Shown: positions 42,814 through 51,946, numbered from the stretch's first letter. The stretch: 64,000 bases of DNA from Namhaeicola litoreus (GCF_042679565.1 NZ_JBHTMY010000002.1:496001-560000); one strand, 5' to 3'. Numbers and translations are program-made. Notes: generated from the sequence alone by a model not told the origin.

Positions 42814-43626
42814 TTATTTTGATATGGTGTTGAGGTAAAAGCCTGAGTAAGCTTCAGGCATATTTTCAGGCGCTTGAAAGTCAAGAACTGGTACATCCAA
42901 ACTTGAAACATATTTTTGTAATTCGTCGTTTAAAGTTTCGCTACCTATAATTACTCCGTCAGAATTATCCATGGCGATTTTTAACATCGCATCAGAACTA
43001 ATACTTTCCAATTCTTGTAATTTTTCATCACTTAACTGATCGAATTTTATTTTTTCAATCAATTTCTCTTTGTCCAAACCACCTTTAAAAGATTTATTAT
43101 ACACGGAAGTGATGATCTTGCTGTTCGCAAAAAGCGGATCATTCTTGTAAAATTCTTTGATATACAAAGGCACCAATGAAGCTAACCAACCAGAAACATG
43201 TACAATGTCTGGTGCCCATTTTAACTTTTTAACCGTTTCCACAATCCCTTTGGCAAAGAAAATAGCCCTTTCGTCATTGTCTGCAAACAATTCATCATCT
43301 TCATTCAAATAAACGGCCTTCCTCTTAAAATATTCATCGTTATCTATAAAATAGACCTGCATTCTTTCTTTTGGAATTGATGCTACTTTAATGATCAATG
43401 GCATGTCCATATCATTGACAATCAAATTCATCCCAGATAATCTAATCACTTCATGCAACTGATGTCTCCTCTCATTAATTACGCCAAATCTTGGCATAAA
43501 CATCCTTATTTGGCCGCCTAGTTCTTGCATTGCTTTAGGCACTTCAAAAGCCATTTTCGAAGCCTCGGTTTTAGGTAAATAAGGTATTAATTCAGAAGAA
43601 ACATAGAGTATTCTCTTGTCTTTCAT
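42814..43626 (-). CDS. Glycogen/starch synthase N-terminal (GT5-like) domain protein
   Basis: A 270-residue protein matching only the N-terminal Rossmann half of glycogen synthase: RILYVSSELIPYLPKTEASKMAFEVPKAMQELGG, and DDERAIFFAKGIVETVKKLKWAPDIVHVSGW (family: P.D.vH.HdWh). The ADP-glucose-binding C-terminal half is absent, and SELIPYLPKTE lacks the usual KxGGL loop. It may therefore not be a catalytic glycogen synthase. It is divergent from panC, with a 99-base gap, and is followed by DUF4270 and glmS. The role is unknown. Confidence 0.75.
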   Translation of the reverse strand: MKDKRILYVSSELIPYLPKTEASKMAFEVPKAMQELGGQIRMFMPRFGVINERRHQLHEVIRLSGMNLIVNDMDMPLIIKVASIPKERMQVYFIDNDEYFKRKAVYLNEDDELFADNDERAIFFAKGIVETVKKLKWAPDIVHVSGWLASLVPLYIKEFYKNDPLFANSKIITSVYNKSFKGGLDKEKLIEKIKFDQLSDEKLQELESISSDAMLKIAMDNSDGVIIGSETLNDELQKYVSSLDVPVLDFQAPENMPEAYSGFYLNTISK

Positions 43627-43649
43627 TCATCGTTCTTTTTGGAATGGGG

Positions 43650-43657
43650 CAAAATTA
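43650..43657 (-). promoter_or_regulatory. -7 element for the minus-strand glycogen-synthase-like operon
   Basis: TAATTTTG on the minus strand, 24 bases before the ATG, matches TAnnTTTG. A weaker plus-strand TAAATTTC nearby may serve panC. Confidence 0.45.
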
Positions 43658-43725
43658 CGAAAATATATGTAAATTTCGCGCCATTTTTAACAGTAATCCT
43701 CGCATTAACATTATTTAACAAGATC

Positions 43726-44565
43726 ATGAAAGTATTTTATACAGTTTCTGAACTCCAATCTTATCTCGCTCAGTATAAACAGAATAATTCGATTGGCTTT
43801 GTTCCTACAATGGGTGCATTACATGCGGGGCATATTTCTCTGATCAAAAGGGCAAAACTGGAAAATGATCTGAATGTGGCAAGTATTTTTGTTAATCCTA
43901 CACAGTTCGATAAAGAGGATGACTTGGCAAAGTACCCCAAAACACTTGATTCTGATCTCAATAAATTACAAGGAAATTGCGACATCATATTTGTGCCAGA
44001 GGTAACTGAGGTTTATCCCAAATTGGTGACATCACAAATATTTAACTTTGATGGTCTAGACAAAACCATGGAAGGAGCCTTTAGAAAAGGACACTTCGAT
44101 GGGGTAGGAACTGTGGTAAAGCGTTTGTTTGAAATTGTTGAGCCAAACAGAGCTTACTTTGGCGAAAAAGATTTTCAACAATTAACCATCATTAAAAAAA
44201 TGGTTGAGTTAGAAAATTTACCTGTAGAAATAGTGAATTGTCCAATTGAAAGAGAAAAAGATGGTTTGGCGATGAGCTCAAGAAACCAAAGACTCACAGA
44301 TGATCAACGAAATGAATCTCCACTGATATACAAAACATTGCAAAAAGCACAGTCAATGTTTGCCGAAAATGACATACCAACCATAAAAAAAATGGTGGAG
44401 GATACCTTTAAAAATAATCAAATTCTCGACTTAGAATATTTTGAAATTGCTGATATAGAAACACTCCAGCCTACCCTTCAAAAAATTGAAAATAAAACTT
44501 ATCGAGCCTTTATTGCAGTCTTTGCAGATGCCGTTAGACTCATAGACAACATCGCTTTAAATTGA
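43726..44565 (+). CDS. panC: Pantothenate synthetase
   Basis: I start at ATG 43726 (MKVFYTVSELQSYL) because the family begins there; an upstream in-frame extension would run through the promoter region. The 279-residue enzyme has SIGFVPTMGALHAGHISLI (HxGH nucleotide-binding motif), ASIFVNPTQFD, FRKGHFDGVGTVVKRLF, YFGEKDFQQL and AMSSRNQRL. It joins pantoate and beta-alanine with ATP. panD, which makes beta-alanine, is the next gene. Confidence 0.96.
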   Translation: MKVFYTVSELQSYLAQYKQNNSIGFVPTMGALHAGHISLIKRAKLENDLNVASIFVNPTQFDKEDDLAKYPKTLDSDLNKLQGNCDIIFVPEVTEVYPKLVTSQIFNFDGLDKTMEGAFRKGHFDGVGTVVKRLFEIVEPNRAYFGEKDFQQLTIIKKMVELENLPVEIVNCPIEREKDGLAMSSRNQRLTDDQRNESPLIYKTLQKAQSMFAENDIPTIKKMVEDTFKNNQILDLEYFEIADIETLQPTLQKIENKTYRAFIAVFADAVRLIDNIALN

Positions 44566-44566
44566 T

Positions 44567-44574
44567 TATCTTTG
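44567..44574 (+). promoter_or_regulatory. -7 element for panD
   Basis: TATCTTTG starts two bases after the panC stop codon and 27 bases before panD. panD and the following genes may have their own start in addition to read-through from panC. Confidence 0.5.
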
Positions 44575-44593
44575 CAGCAAATTTTGACTTAAA

Positions 44594-44944
44594 ATGAACA
44601 TCGAAGTTGTAAAATCAAAAATACATAGAGTATCGATAACGGGTTCTGAACTGAATTATATAGGAAGTATCACCATCGATGAGGATTTAATGGATGCCTC
44701 AAATTTAATTGAAGGCGAAAAAGTTCATATTGTAAATATTAATAATGGTGAACGTTTTGTTACTTATGTAATTACCGGTGAACGCAAAAAGGGAGAGATC
44801 ATCTTAAACGGACCCGCTGCCAGAAGGGTTGCGAAAGGGGATATTATCATTATTATTTCTTACGCATCCATGCCTTTTGAAGAAGCCAAAAAATTTAAAC
44901 CAACCATTATTTTTCCGAACGAAATAACCAATTCATTAGACTAA
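44594..44944 (+). CDS. panD: Aspartate 1-decarboxylase (pyruvoyl enzyme)
   Basis: A 116-residue protein of normal length. It has MNIEVVKSKIHRVSITGSELNYIGSITID, where self-cleavage between Gly and Ser makes the pyruvoyl group. It also has VHIVNINNGERFVTYVI, GPAARRVAKGDIIIIISYA and the C-terminal FPNE. It decarboxylates aspartate to beta-alanine for pantothenate. It is followed four bases later by the flippase-like gene. Confidence 0.95.
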   Translation: MNIEVVKSKIHRVSITGSELNYIGSITIDEDLMDASNLIEGEKVHIVNINNGERFVTYVITGERKKGEIILNGPAARRVAKGDIIIIISYASMPFEEAKKFKPTIIFPNEITNSLD

Positions 44945-44948
44945 TTTC

Positions 44949-45923
44949 TTGAATATAAAACTCAAAAAAACACTTTTCACCTTATTACCTGTCGCAATAG
45001 GGATTGGCTTAATTTTGTTTTCTATATCGAAATTAACTCCGGAAGATAAGCAGGCAATACAATCATCTTTTCAATCTGCCAATTATTCTTGGATTTTTCT
45101 TTCATTACTCTTGGCCATATTGAGTCATTTGTCAAGAGCATACCGTTGGCAGTTCTTATTGGCTCCACTAGGTTATAAACCAAGATTTGCCAACAGTGTA
45201 ATGGCCGTATTAGTGGCTTATTTGGTAAACTTATTGGTGCCAAGAGCAGGAGAAATCGCCAGAGCTACAACCATTTCAAAATATGAAAAAATCCCTTTTG
45301 AGAAGGCATTTGGCACCATCGTCTCAGAAAGAATTGCTGATGTCATTATTTTATTAGGTATAACACTATTGGCTTTTATTTTACAAACCGAGCTCATCTC
45401 TGCCTATTTATTCAATGAGGGTGGCGAAAGTTCTAATCTCAAATATTATATACTCATTGGTTTGGGTATTTTCGGATTTATATTTTATCGTTTAATTAAA
45501 CGCTCTTCCAACCCTATCATACAAAAGATCCAAAAGTTTCTGCACGGACTCATTCAAGGTGCTATCAGTATTTTTAGAATGAAGAATAAATGGTCGTTTA
45601 TTTTCCACACCCTTTTTATCTGGTTGATGTATGTATTGATGTTTTATGTGGTGACTTTCGCTATTCCAGAGACGCAAAACTTGCCTTTTGGCGCCATCAT
45701 TGTTGGATTTGTCGTTGGAGGAATTAGTATGGCACTAACCAATGGCGGACTAGGAACTTATCCTATTTTTGTGGCAAGTGCCTTGGCCTTATACAAAGTT
45801 CCTCTCAATCCCGCTTTAGCATTTGGCTGGATTATGTGGACCGCCCAAACCCTTATGGTGCTGGTTTTTGGCGGATTATCTTTTTTGTTCTTGCCTATTT
45901 ATAACAGAAATCTCAAAAAATAA
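44949..45923 (+). CDS. LPG-synthase-TM/UPF0104 family membrane protein
   Basis: A 324-residue membrane protein with about 8 hydrophobic segments. It has the family signatures HLSRAYRWQFLL, LVAYLVNLLVPRAGEIARA (the PRxGE block), TIVSERIADVIIL and MALTNGGLGTYPIFVA. Relatives include aminoacyl-phosphatidylglycerol synthases/flippases and glycolipid-related proteins; here the soluble transferase domain is absent. The start is TTG 44949, four bases after the panD stop codon; I see no ATG near it that keeps the first membrane segment whole. Confidence 0.8.
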   Translation: MNIKLKKTLFTLLPVAIGIGLILFSISKLTPEDKQAIQSSFQSANYSWIFLSLLLAILSHLSRAYRWQFLLAPLGYKPRFANSVMAVLVAYLVNLLVPRAGEIARATTISKYEKIPFEKAFGTIVSERIADVIILLGITLLAFILQTELISAYLFNEGGESSNLKYYILIGLGIFGFIFYRLIKRSSNPIIQKIQKFLHGLIQGAISIFRMKNKWSFIFHTLFIWLMYVLMFYVVTFAIPETQNLPFGAIIVGFVVGGISMALTNGGLGTYPIFVASALALYKVPLNPALAFGWIMWTAQTLMVLVFGGLSFLFLPIYNRNLKK

Positions 45924-45926
45924 ACC

Positions 45927-46835
45927 ATGTCCCAGTTTTACAGTCATGGAAAATTATTGATAACCGGTGAATATCTTGTACTTGACGGTGCTGAAGCCCT
46001 TGCCGTACCAACCAAATTCGGTCAAGATTTGAGAGTCAAGAAAAATACATCTAATAAAATTCACTGGAAAAGTTTTGACAATAATGGAAAAGTCTGGTTT
46101 CAAACAGAACTCGATTCTAATACATTAACTAGTACAATTGTTAAAGAACAAACAGAAATTGAGAATAGACTGATTCAAATCTTGCAAGAAACAAAAAAAT
46201 TAAACACAAATTTTCTCGTCGACAACTTGGGCTATGATGTAGAAACACATCTAGAATTTGATCGAAACTGGGGATTGGGCACTTCATCTTCCCTCATCAA
46301 TAACATTGCTTCATGGGCGCAAATTGATCCATTCAAACTTTTAAAGCAGACCATGGGAGGAAGCGGATATGATATTGCCTGCGCCCAAAATGCGCATCCT
46401 ATTTTGTATAAATTAAGAGATGGTTTACCCGAAATTTCATTAGCTGATTTTACACCTCCCTTTGAAGAAAATTTGTTTTTTGTATTTCTCAATCAAAAAC
46501 AAAACAGCAGAGAGGGTATCGCTAAGTATCGATCAAATCTCGACATTTCAAAACAAGTATTTTCCGAGATTGATAACATTACCAAAGAACTTATTCTTAG
46601 CAAAGAGCTAAAATATTTTGATCAATTATTGGCAGAACACGAAAAGATCATCTCATCCATCATTAAAATCGAGCCTGTACAAAATAAGTTGTTCAAAGAC
46701 TATTTCGGACAAACCAAAAGTTTGGGTGCTTGGGGTGGAGATTTTATTTTAGCTACAGGAAATGAAAACACCCCAGGTTATTTTAATAGTAAAGGTTTTG
46801 AAACGGTAATTCCTTATCGAGAAATGGTTCTATGA
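45927..46835 (+). CDS. GYDIA-type GHMP kinase
   Basis: A 302-residue GHMP-superfamily protein: SHGKLLITGEYLVLDGAEALAVP at the start, GLGTSSSLINNIASWA (phosphate-binding loop), GGSGYDIACAQNAHPILY and a C-terminal SLGAWGGDFILAT. It overlaps the next gene by four bases (ATGA). Mevalonate diphosphate decarboxylase and mevalonate kinase are encoded a few kb downstream, and no canonical phosphomevalonate kinase is seen, so it is a candidate for that step. This role is inference. Confidence 0.8.
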   Translation: MSQFYSHGKLLITGEYLVLDGAEALAVPTKFGQDLRVKKNTSNKIHWKSFDNNGKVWFQTELDSNTLTSTIVKEQTEIENRLIQILQETKKLNTNFLVDNLGYDVETHLEFDRNWGLGTSSSLINNIASWAQIDPFKLLKQTMGGSGYDIACAQNAHPILYKLRDGLPEISLADFTPPFEENLFFVFLNQKQNSREGIAKYRSNLDISKQVFSEIDNITKELILSKELKYFDQLLAEHEKIISSIIKIEPVQNKLFKDYFGQTKSLGAWGGDFILATGNENTPGYFNSKGFETVIPYREMVL

Positions 46836-48046
46836 AAAAAAATGTAATTATTATTGGAGGAGGAGCAGCCGGCTTTTTTGCCGCTGTAAATATGGCTGAA
46901 TTCAATCCGTATTTGCAGGTTACCATACTTGAAAAGGGTGGCCGTGTTTTGGAAAAAGTAAAAGTTTCCGGAGGTGGCCGCTGCAATGTAACACACGCTT
47001 GTTTTGAACCGAAAGAATTGATTAAGTATTACCCTAGAGGAAAAAAAGAGTTGCTAGGGCCCTTTCATCAATTTATGACTGGTGATACAATGGAATGGTT
47101 TGAAAACAGAGGTGTTGAATTAAAAATTGAAGAAGACGGAAGGGTTTTCCCAGTTTCTAATTCCTCCCTATCAATCATTGATTGTTTGGAAAATCACGCT
47201 AAACGACTTGGAGTAAACGTTAAATTACATACAAAAGTGGATTCCGTGGAAGCTTTTGGAGAAACATTTCATATCAAAACAGAAAATGAACTTTTTGTTG
47301 CTGACAAACTATTAATAGCAACCGGCAGTAATTCTAAAATCTGGGATTTGGCGAATAAGCTTGGTCATACTATCGTAAAACCAGTACCCTCTCTTTTTAC
47401 ATTCAAAATAAATGATTCTTTAATCAAAGATTTACCCGGACTTTCGGTTCCAAAAGCTACAGTTTCTCTACCTGAAAAAAAACTGGAAAGCTCTGGGCCA
47501 ATATTGATTACCCACTGGGGACTAAGCGGACCGGCAATTTTAAAGCTTTCGGCCATTGCGGCCATTTATTTTGCCGAACAAAACTATCACTTACCTGTTC
47601 TTGTTAATTGGCTTTCTGAACCCTATGATCAAATTTTCGAAAATCTACTACAATTGAAACGTAAATTTTCAAAAAGACAAATCGGTTTGAAATCCGTTTT
47701 CGAGCAATTACCTAATCGACTTTGGCAGAACTTTATTTCTGCAAGTAACATCAACAGTGAATTGCGCTGGGCAGATGTGAGCAACAAAAGCTTAGAAGTT
47801 TTAGCACAAAAAATGACTCGAAGTGAGTTTATGGTGGATGGAAAAACAACTTTTAAAGAAGAATTTGTTACCGCTGGAGGAATTGATTTAAAGGAAATCG
47901 ACTTTAAACGATTTGAAAGTAAAATTCATCCCAACCTTTTTTTTGCCGGAGAAACTTTGAATATCGATGCAGTGACAGGAGGTTTTAATTTCCAAAATGC
48001 ATGGACAGGAGGCTACATCGCCGCAAGAGCGATTGCTGAAGTTTAA
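46832..48046 (+). CDS. HI0933/YhiN-type FAD-dependent oxidoreductase
   Basis: A 404-residue flavoprotein of the HI0933-like family. It has the dinucleotide motif NVIIIGGGAAGFFAAVNMAE at the start, KVSGGGRCNVTHA (family-specific), LLIATGSNSK, TPSLF-like PVPSLFTFKI, LITHWGLSGPAIL and a C-terminal GETLNIDAVTGGFNFQNAW that closes the FAD site. The reaction is not established for the family. It overlaps the GHMP kinase gene by four bases, so the two are translationally coupled. Confidence 0.88.
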   Translation: MKKNVIIIGGGAAGFFAAVNMAEFNPYLQVTILEKGGRVLEKVKVSGGGRCNVTHACFEPKELIKYYPRGKKELLGPFHQFMTGDTMEWFENRGVELKIEEDGRVFPVSNSSLSIIDCLENHAKRLGVNVKLHTKVDSVEAFGETFHIKTENELFVADKLLIATGSNSKIWDLANKLGHTIVKPVPSLFTFKINDSLIKDLPGLSVPKATVSLPEKKLESSGPILITHWGLSGPAILKLSAIAAIYFAEQNYHLPVLVNWLSEPYDQIFENLLQLKRKFSKRQIGLKSVFEQLPNRLWQNFISASNINSELRWADVSNKSLEVLAQKMTRSEFMVDGKTTFKEEFVTAGGIDLKEIDFKRFESKIHPNLFFAGETLNIDAVTGGFNFQNAWTGGYIAARAIAEV

Positions 48047-48056
48047 AAAATATATG

Positions 48057-48452
48057 CTATTGAGAGGATTCAGAAGTCACTTGCTTCTTGCCAGTAGTAT
48101 TAAAAGAATAGCCCATTCCACTTACCTCTCCATTAAATTCTTCTCCTACAATAGATCCGCTCAAATTAAATTCAGAACCTTCATAATCAAAATAAGCACT
48201 CATATTTCCAGAAATTATTTGAAGGTTTTGAAGTTCTATTGCACCTGAATCAGAAATAAGCTTTCCAACATAATTGTTATCTACCTTTTCAATATTGATC
48301 ACTCCATTTATTGTTCCCATCGGAGTATCATTCACAACAATTTCCCAATTTCCTACATTTGGATCAGTAATCTCTGCAGTCTTTTTTGATGTGCCACAAC
48401 TCATTGATATCAATAAGATCATTACAGTACAATGGGATAAAAGTGTTTTCAT
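48057..48452 (-). CDS. Small lipoprotein, function unknown
   Basis: A 131-residue protein with lipobox LISMSC (Cys19) and then a beta-rich domain: VGNWEIVVNDTPMGTINGVINI, YVGKLISDSGAIEL, GNMSAYFDYEG, FNLSGSIVGEEFNGEVSGMGY. This pattern is like small lipocalin-like sugar/substrate-binding proteins encoded in Bacteroidota, but I do not assign a family. It is convergent with the oxidoreductase gene, with an 11-base gap. Confidence 0.75.
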   Translation of the reverse strand: MKTLLSHCTVMILLISMSCGTSKKTAEITDPNVGNWEIVVNDTPMGTINGVINIEKVDNNYVGKLISDSGAIELQNLQIISGNMSAYFDYEGSEFNLSGSIVGEEFNGEVSGMGYSFNTTGKKQVTSESSQ

Positions 48453-48509
48453 ACCTTGGATATTTTTTCGAAATGTAATTAATTTTCTGTAATCAAAAAA
48501 GTAGTTTTC

Positions 48510-48764
48510 TTACTTTTCATCATTAGGTTTTGCTACTTCGCCCCGATGCGGTCTTAAAGCGTCTCTTACCGCCATCATATCAGATTCATTGACCACCAGA
48601 GAAGCCGTGCTATAAAATTCTTCTATAAACTGTGATCGAATTTCTTCAATCCTTACAGAGGATTTTTCTCTAAATTCTTCTAAATGAATACAATGATGTT
48701 CGGCGATTTGTTGGGCATCATGACCGCGAAAATCCCAGATCAGCCTGATTCTTCGGTTTGACAT
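48510..48764 (-). CDS. Small conserved-looking cytoplasmic protein, unknown
   Basis: An 84-residue protein with a high content of charged and aromatic residues (RRIRLIWDFRGHDAQQIAEHH, EEIRSQFIEEFYSTASLVVN, RDALRPHRGEV). It has no signal peptide or membrane segment. The several His residues near the N-terminus (GHDA, EHHCIHLEEF) could bind metal. It starts 73 bases away from mvaD on the opposite strand. I do not recognise a named family. Confidence 0.7.
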   Translation of the reverse strand: MSNRRIRLIWDFRGHDAQQIAEHHCIHLEEFREKSSVRIEEIRSQFIEEFYSTASLVVNESDMMAVRDALRPHRGEVAKPNDEK

Positions 48765-48815
48765 AAACTAAAATTATTGAGCAAACAAACTAAAAAAACT
48801 AGAAGTAAAAAAATT

Positions 48816-48823
48816 TATCTTTG
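48816..48823 (+). promoter_or_regulatory. -7 element for mvaD
   Basis: TATCTTTG matches TAnnTTTG, 14 bases before the mvaD ATG, so the leader would be very short. Confidence 0.6.
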
Positions 48824-48837
48824 CACAAACCTAAAAC

Positions 48838-49935
48838 ATGCTTCAAAACAAAGATTTCATTTTTACCGGCAACCTAACTTCTTTGCCCGATAAAACAAGT
48901 TTTTCATGGAAAAGTCCCAGTAATATTGCACTGATTAAATATTGGGGTAAAACAGATCCTCAGATGCCAAAAAATGCATCAATTTCTTTTACTTTAACCA
49001 AATCTTACACAGAGACAAAAGTCTATTTCACTAAAAATTACCTAAAAAAGAAAAGTGATATTTCTGTGACGCTTGATGGACAAAAAATGGATTCATTCGT
49101 TCCTAAAATTGAACAATTTCTGGAGCGGATCAATTATTTTACTCCGTATTTATCACAATACAATTTAGAAATTATAACCAAAAATTCCTTTCCACATAGC
49201 AGTGGCATTGCCTCGTCGGCGAGCGGAATGAGTGCTTTGGCACTATGTATAATGAGTTTAGAGAAAGAGTTAAACCCTTTTTTGGTTGAATCTTTTTTTA
49301 AACAAAAAGCTTCATTTTTAGCGAGGCTGGGTTCGGGTAGCGCCTGCAGAAGCGTAGAGGGTGAATTGGTGGTTTGGGGAAAACATAAGGATATCGACCA
49401 TTCTTCTGATCTATTTGGAATTAAATTTTCCGAAGAAACAGATCCGGTTTTTCAGGCTTATCAAGATTGTATTTTACTAGTTGATAAAGGTGAAAAAGTA
49501 GTATCGAGCACTGTAGGGCATAACCTAATGATTGATCATCCTTATGCAGAACAAAGGTTTAATCAAGCAAATCAAAACCTTGCTCGTTTAGTTTCTGTCT
49601 TGAAAAGTGGCGATTTAGAGAACTTTATATCTATTGTTGAATCTGAAGCACTGTCGCTGCATGCCATGATGCTCACTTCAAATCCTTATTTCATATTGAT
49701 GAAACCAAATACATTAAAAGTGATTGAAAAAATTTGGAGATACAGAAAAGACACAGGTGTTCCTGTTTGCTTTACGCTGGATGCCGGAGCAAATGTGCAT
49801 GTTTTGTATCCTAAAAAGTGGAAAGAGGACGTTAATCAGTTTATTGAATTAGAATTGGCAAAGTATTGTCAAAATAATCATATGATATGGGATCAAGCCG
49901 GTATGGGAGCTGCACCTGTTTCTCCCATTTTTTAG
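48838..49935 (+). CDS. mvaD: Diphosphomevalonate decarboxylase
   Basis: A 365-residue GHMP enzyme with SWKSPSNIALIKYWGKTDPQMP (family N-terminal motif), NSFPHSSGIASSASGMSALAL (ATP loop), RLGSGSACRSVEGELVVWG, and the C-terminal CFTLDAGANVHVLYP with catalytic Asp in TLDAG. It makes isopentenyl diphosphate from mevalonate diphosphate. The genus therefore appears to use the mevalonate route, as many flavobacteria do. It precedes mevalonate kinase by 86 bases. Confidence 0.95.
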   Translation: MLQNKDFIFTGNLTSLPDKTSFSWKSPSNIALIKYWGKTDPQMPKNASISFTLTKSYTETKVYFTKNYLKKKSDISVTLDGQKMDSFVPKIEQFLERINYFTPYLSQYNLEIITKNSFPHSSGIASSASGMSALALCIMSLEKELNPFLVESFFKQKASFLARLGSGSACRSVEGELVVWGKHKDIDHSSDLFGIKFSEETDPVFQAYQDCILLVDKGEKVVSSTVGHNLMIDHPYAEQRFNQANQNLARLVSVLKSGDLENFISIVESEALSLHAMMLTSNPYFILMKPNTLKVIEKIWRYRKDTGVPVCFTLDAGANVHVLYPKKWKEDVNQFIELELAKYCQNNHMIWDQAGMGAAPVSPIF

Positions 49936-49956
49936 TTTTTTTTAGGCAAAATTCAG

Positions 49957-49991
49957 TTTTGTTGACGTAATTGTAGTATTTCGTATATTTG
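49957..49991 (+). promoter_or_regulatory. Promoter of mevalonate kinase, -33 and -7 elements
   Basis: TTTTG (49957-49961) or TTG (49962-49964) and TATATTTG (49984-49991) are spaced 19-22 bases apart, fitting the Bacteroidota TTTG-N(17-23)-TAnnTTTG consensus. It lies 30 bases before the ATG. Confidence 0.65.
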
Positions 49992-50021
49992 TAAAACCTA
50001 ATTGCTTAATTTTCAATTGTT

Positions 50022-50948
50022 ATGAGAGGACCTCTTTTTTACGCAAAAATTCTTTTGTTCGGAGAATATGGCATTATCAAAGATTCAAAAGGATTGGCGA
50101 TTCCATACAATTCTTATCAAGGAGCTTTGAAGCTGAGTAAAGAACCTAATGAATTAGCAAAGAGTTCAAATCAAAAACTAAAAAACTATTTAAGCTATTT
50201 AAAAACCTTGCAATATGAAGGACTCTTATTACGCTTAGACGAACTCGAAAAAGATATTGAGGATGGTATGTATTTCGACTCGAGCATTCCGCAAGGATAT
50301 GGTGTAGGAAGTTCCGGTGCTTTGGTTGCTGCGATATACGACAAGTATGCTGATCAAAAAATTACTGTACTAGAAAATTTAACCAGAGACAAATTATTAA
50401 AATTAAAGGGGATTTTTTCACTCATGGAATCTCATTTTCATGGAAAAAGTTCAGGATTAGATCCCTTAAATTCTTATTTGAGTTTACCTATCCTGATCAA
50501 TTCTAAAGACAATATTGAGCCAACTGGTATTCCTTCACAAAAAGAAGGAAAAGGAGCAGTTTTCTTGCTAGATTCTGAAATTATTGGTGAGACCGAACCT
50601 ATGGTCAATATTTTCATGAATAAAATGAAAAATGAAGGTTTTAGAAAAATGATTGATGAAGATTTTGCTAAAATAACCGATGTGTGTATCCATGATTTTT
50701 TAAACGGAGATGCAAAATCCTTATTCAAAAATGTAAAAAAACTATCAAAAGTAGTGCTTAAACACTTCAAACCAATGATTCCAGATTCTTTTCATCATAT
50801 TTGGCAAGAAGGAATTAAAACAAACGACTATTATCTTAAATTATGTGGCTCTGGTGGAGGTGGATATATTCTTGGTTTTACCAAAGATTACGAAAAAACG
50901 AAAGAAATTCTAAAAGCTCATAAACTGGAATTGGTTTATCGCTTTTAA
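50022..50948 (+). CDS. mvk: Mevalonate kinase
   Basis: A 308-residue GHMP kinase: FYAKILLFGEYGIIKDSKGLAIP at the start, QGYGVGSSGALVAAIYDKY (ATP loop), HGKSSGLDPLNSYLS (family motif with catalytic Asp) and CGSGGGGYILGF (C-terminal Gly-rich loop). It phosphorylates mevalonate. It follows mvaD and is followed 14 bases later by a UbiA prenyltransferase, which uses products of the same pathway. Confidence 0.9.
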   Translation: MRGPLFYAKILLFGEYGIIKDSKGLAIPYNSYQGALKLSKEPNELAKSSNQKLKNYLSYLKTLQYEGLLLRLDELEKDIEDGMYFDSSIPQGYGVGSSGALVAAIYDKYADQKITVLENLTRDKLLKLKGIFSLMESHFHGKSSGLDPLNSYLSLPILINSKDNIEPTGIPSQKEGKGAVFLLDSEIIGETEPMVNIFMNKMKNEGFRKMIDEDFAKITDVCIHDFLNGDAKSLFKNVKKLSKVVLKHFKPMIPDSFHHIWQEGIKTNDYYLKLCGSGGGGYILGFTKDYEKTKEILKAHKLELVYRF

Positions 50949-50961
50949 CAATCCATTCAAA

Positions 50962-51900
50962 ATGGATCTATTAAAAATGGCTGAAGAAAATACGCCTAAA
51001 ACACCTGTTAAACACTCCTTCCTGTTTAAATTTTTGAGTCTACTTTCTGTTGTGAGGGGCTATAATATTTTTATTATGGTTATGGCGCAATACTTGGCTG
51101 CCATTTTCATCTTTGCGCCAGAAAAATCTCTAAAAGACGTTTTGCTCGACCTAGATCTATATCTTATCGTTCTGGCAACCGTCTGCTCTATTGCTTCCGG
51201 ATACATCATCAACAATTTTTACGACGCTAAAAAAGATGCGATTAATAGACCTATTAAATCAAAAATAGATAGTCTAGTTGCGCAGAATACCAAACTAAAA
51301 ATTTACTTTTTACTCAATTTTATTGCCGTAATGTGTGGTTTAATGGTCTCTTGGCGTGCAGCTATGTTTTTTTCAGTTTATATCTTTTTGATTTGGATAT
51401 ATTCTCATAAACTAAAAAAGTACCCTTTAAGCAGATTAATTTCGGCATCAGTATTAACCTTACTTCCTTTTTTCGCCATTTTCGTTTATTTCAAAAATTT
51501 CTCCAATATCATTTTTACCCATGCCTTGTTCCTATTTTTAGTATTGATGATTAAAGAATTAATGAAAGATTTAGAGAATATCAAAGGGGACATTGCGCAA
51601 AATTATCTAACTATCCCTATCAAATACGGCGAAAGGTTTACGAAGATTCTCACATTTATTTTGGTTCTTTTTACACTAGACCCCATTTATTTTTTATGGA
51701 AATATCCGGAAATGGGTCTTATGAAATATTATTTTTACTTTACTGGAATAGTCTTCCTCATTTTTCTCTATCTCTTGTATAAAGCTAATTCAAAAAAGGA
51801 TTACCTTATTCTACACAATATCGTTAAATTGATTATTGTAATTGGTGTTTTAAGCCTAGTGCTGATAGACACATCTGTCATCTTGCAAAGAATCCTTTAA
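50962..51900 (+). CDS. UbiA-family prenyltransferase (geranylgeranylglycerol-phosphate type)
   Basis: A 312-residue membrane protein with about 9 hydrophobic segments. The first Asp-rich motif is GYIINNFYDAKKDAINRP (NxxxDxxxD), and the second is LMIKELMKDLENIKGDIAQNY (DxxxD-type). The RGYNIFIMVMAQYLAA start is typical of the geranylgeranylglycerol-phosphate geranylgeranyltransferase-like branch found in flavobacteria. It would attach a polyprenyl chain to a lipid acceptor; the actual acceptor is not known. ATG 50980 is a possible alternative start. Confidence 0.85.
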   Translation: MDLLKMAEENTPKTPVKHSFLFKFLSLLSVVRGYNIFIMVMAQYLAAIFIFAPEKSLKDVLLDLDLYLIVLATVCSIASGYIINNFYDAKKDAINRPIKSKIDSLVAQNTKLKIYFLLNFIAVMCGLMVSWRAAMFFSVYIFLIWIYSHKLKKYPLSRLISASVLTLLPFFAIFVYFKNFSNIIFTHALFLFLVLMIKELMKDLENIKGDIAQNYLTIPIKYGERFTKILTFILVLFTLDPIYFLWKYPEMGLMKYYFYFTGIVFLIFLYLLYKANSKKDYLILHNIVKLIIVIGVLSLVLIDTSVILQRIL

Positions 51901-51946
51901 CCTTTATAATATTTACGCCTAACATTCTGTGTTAGAATTGTTTTTG

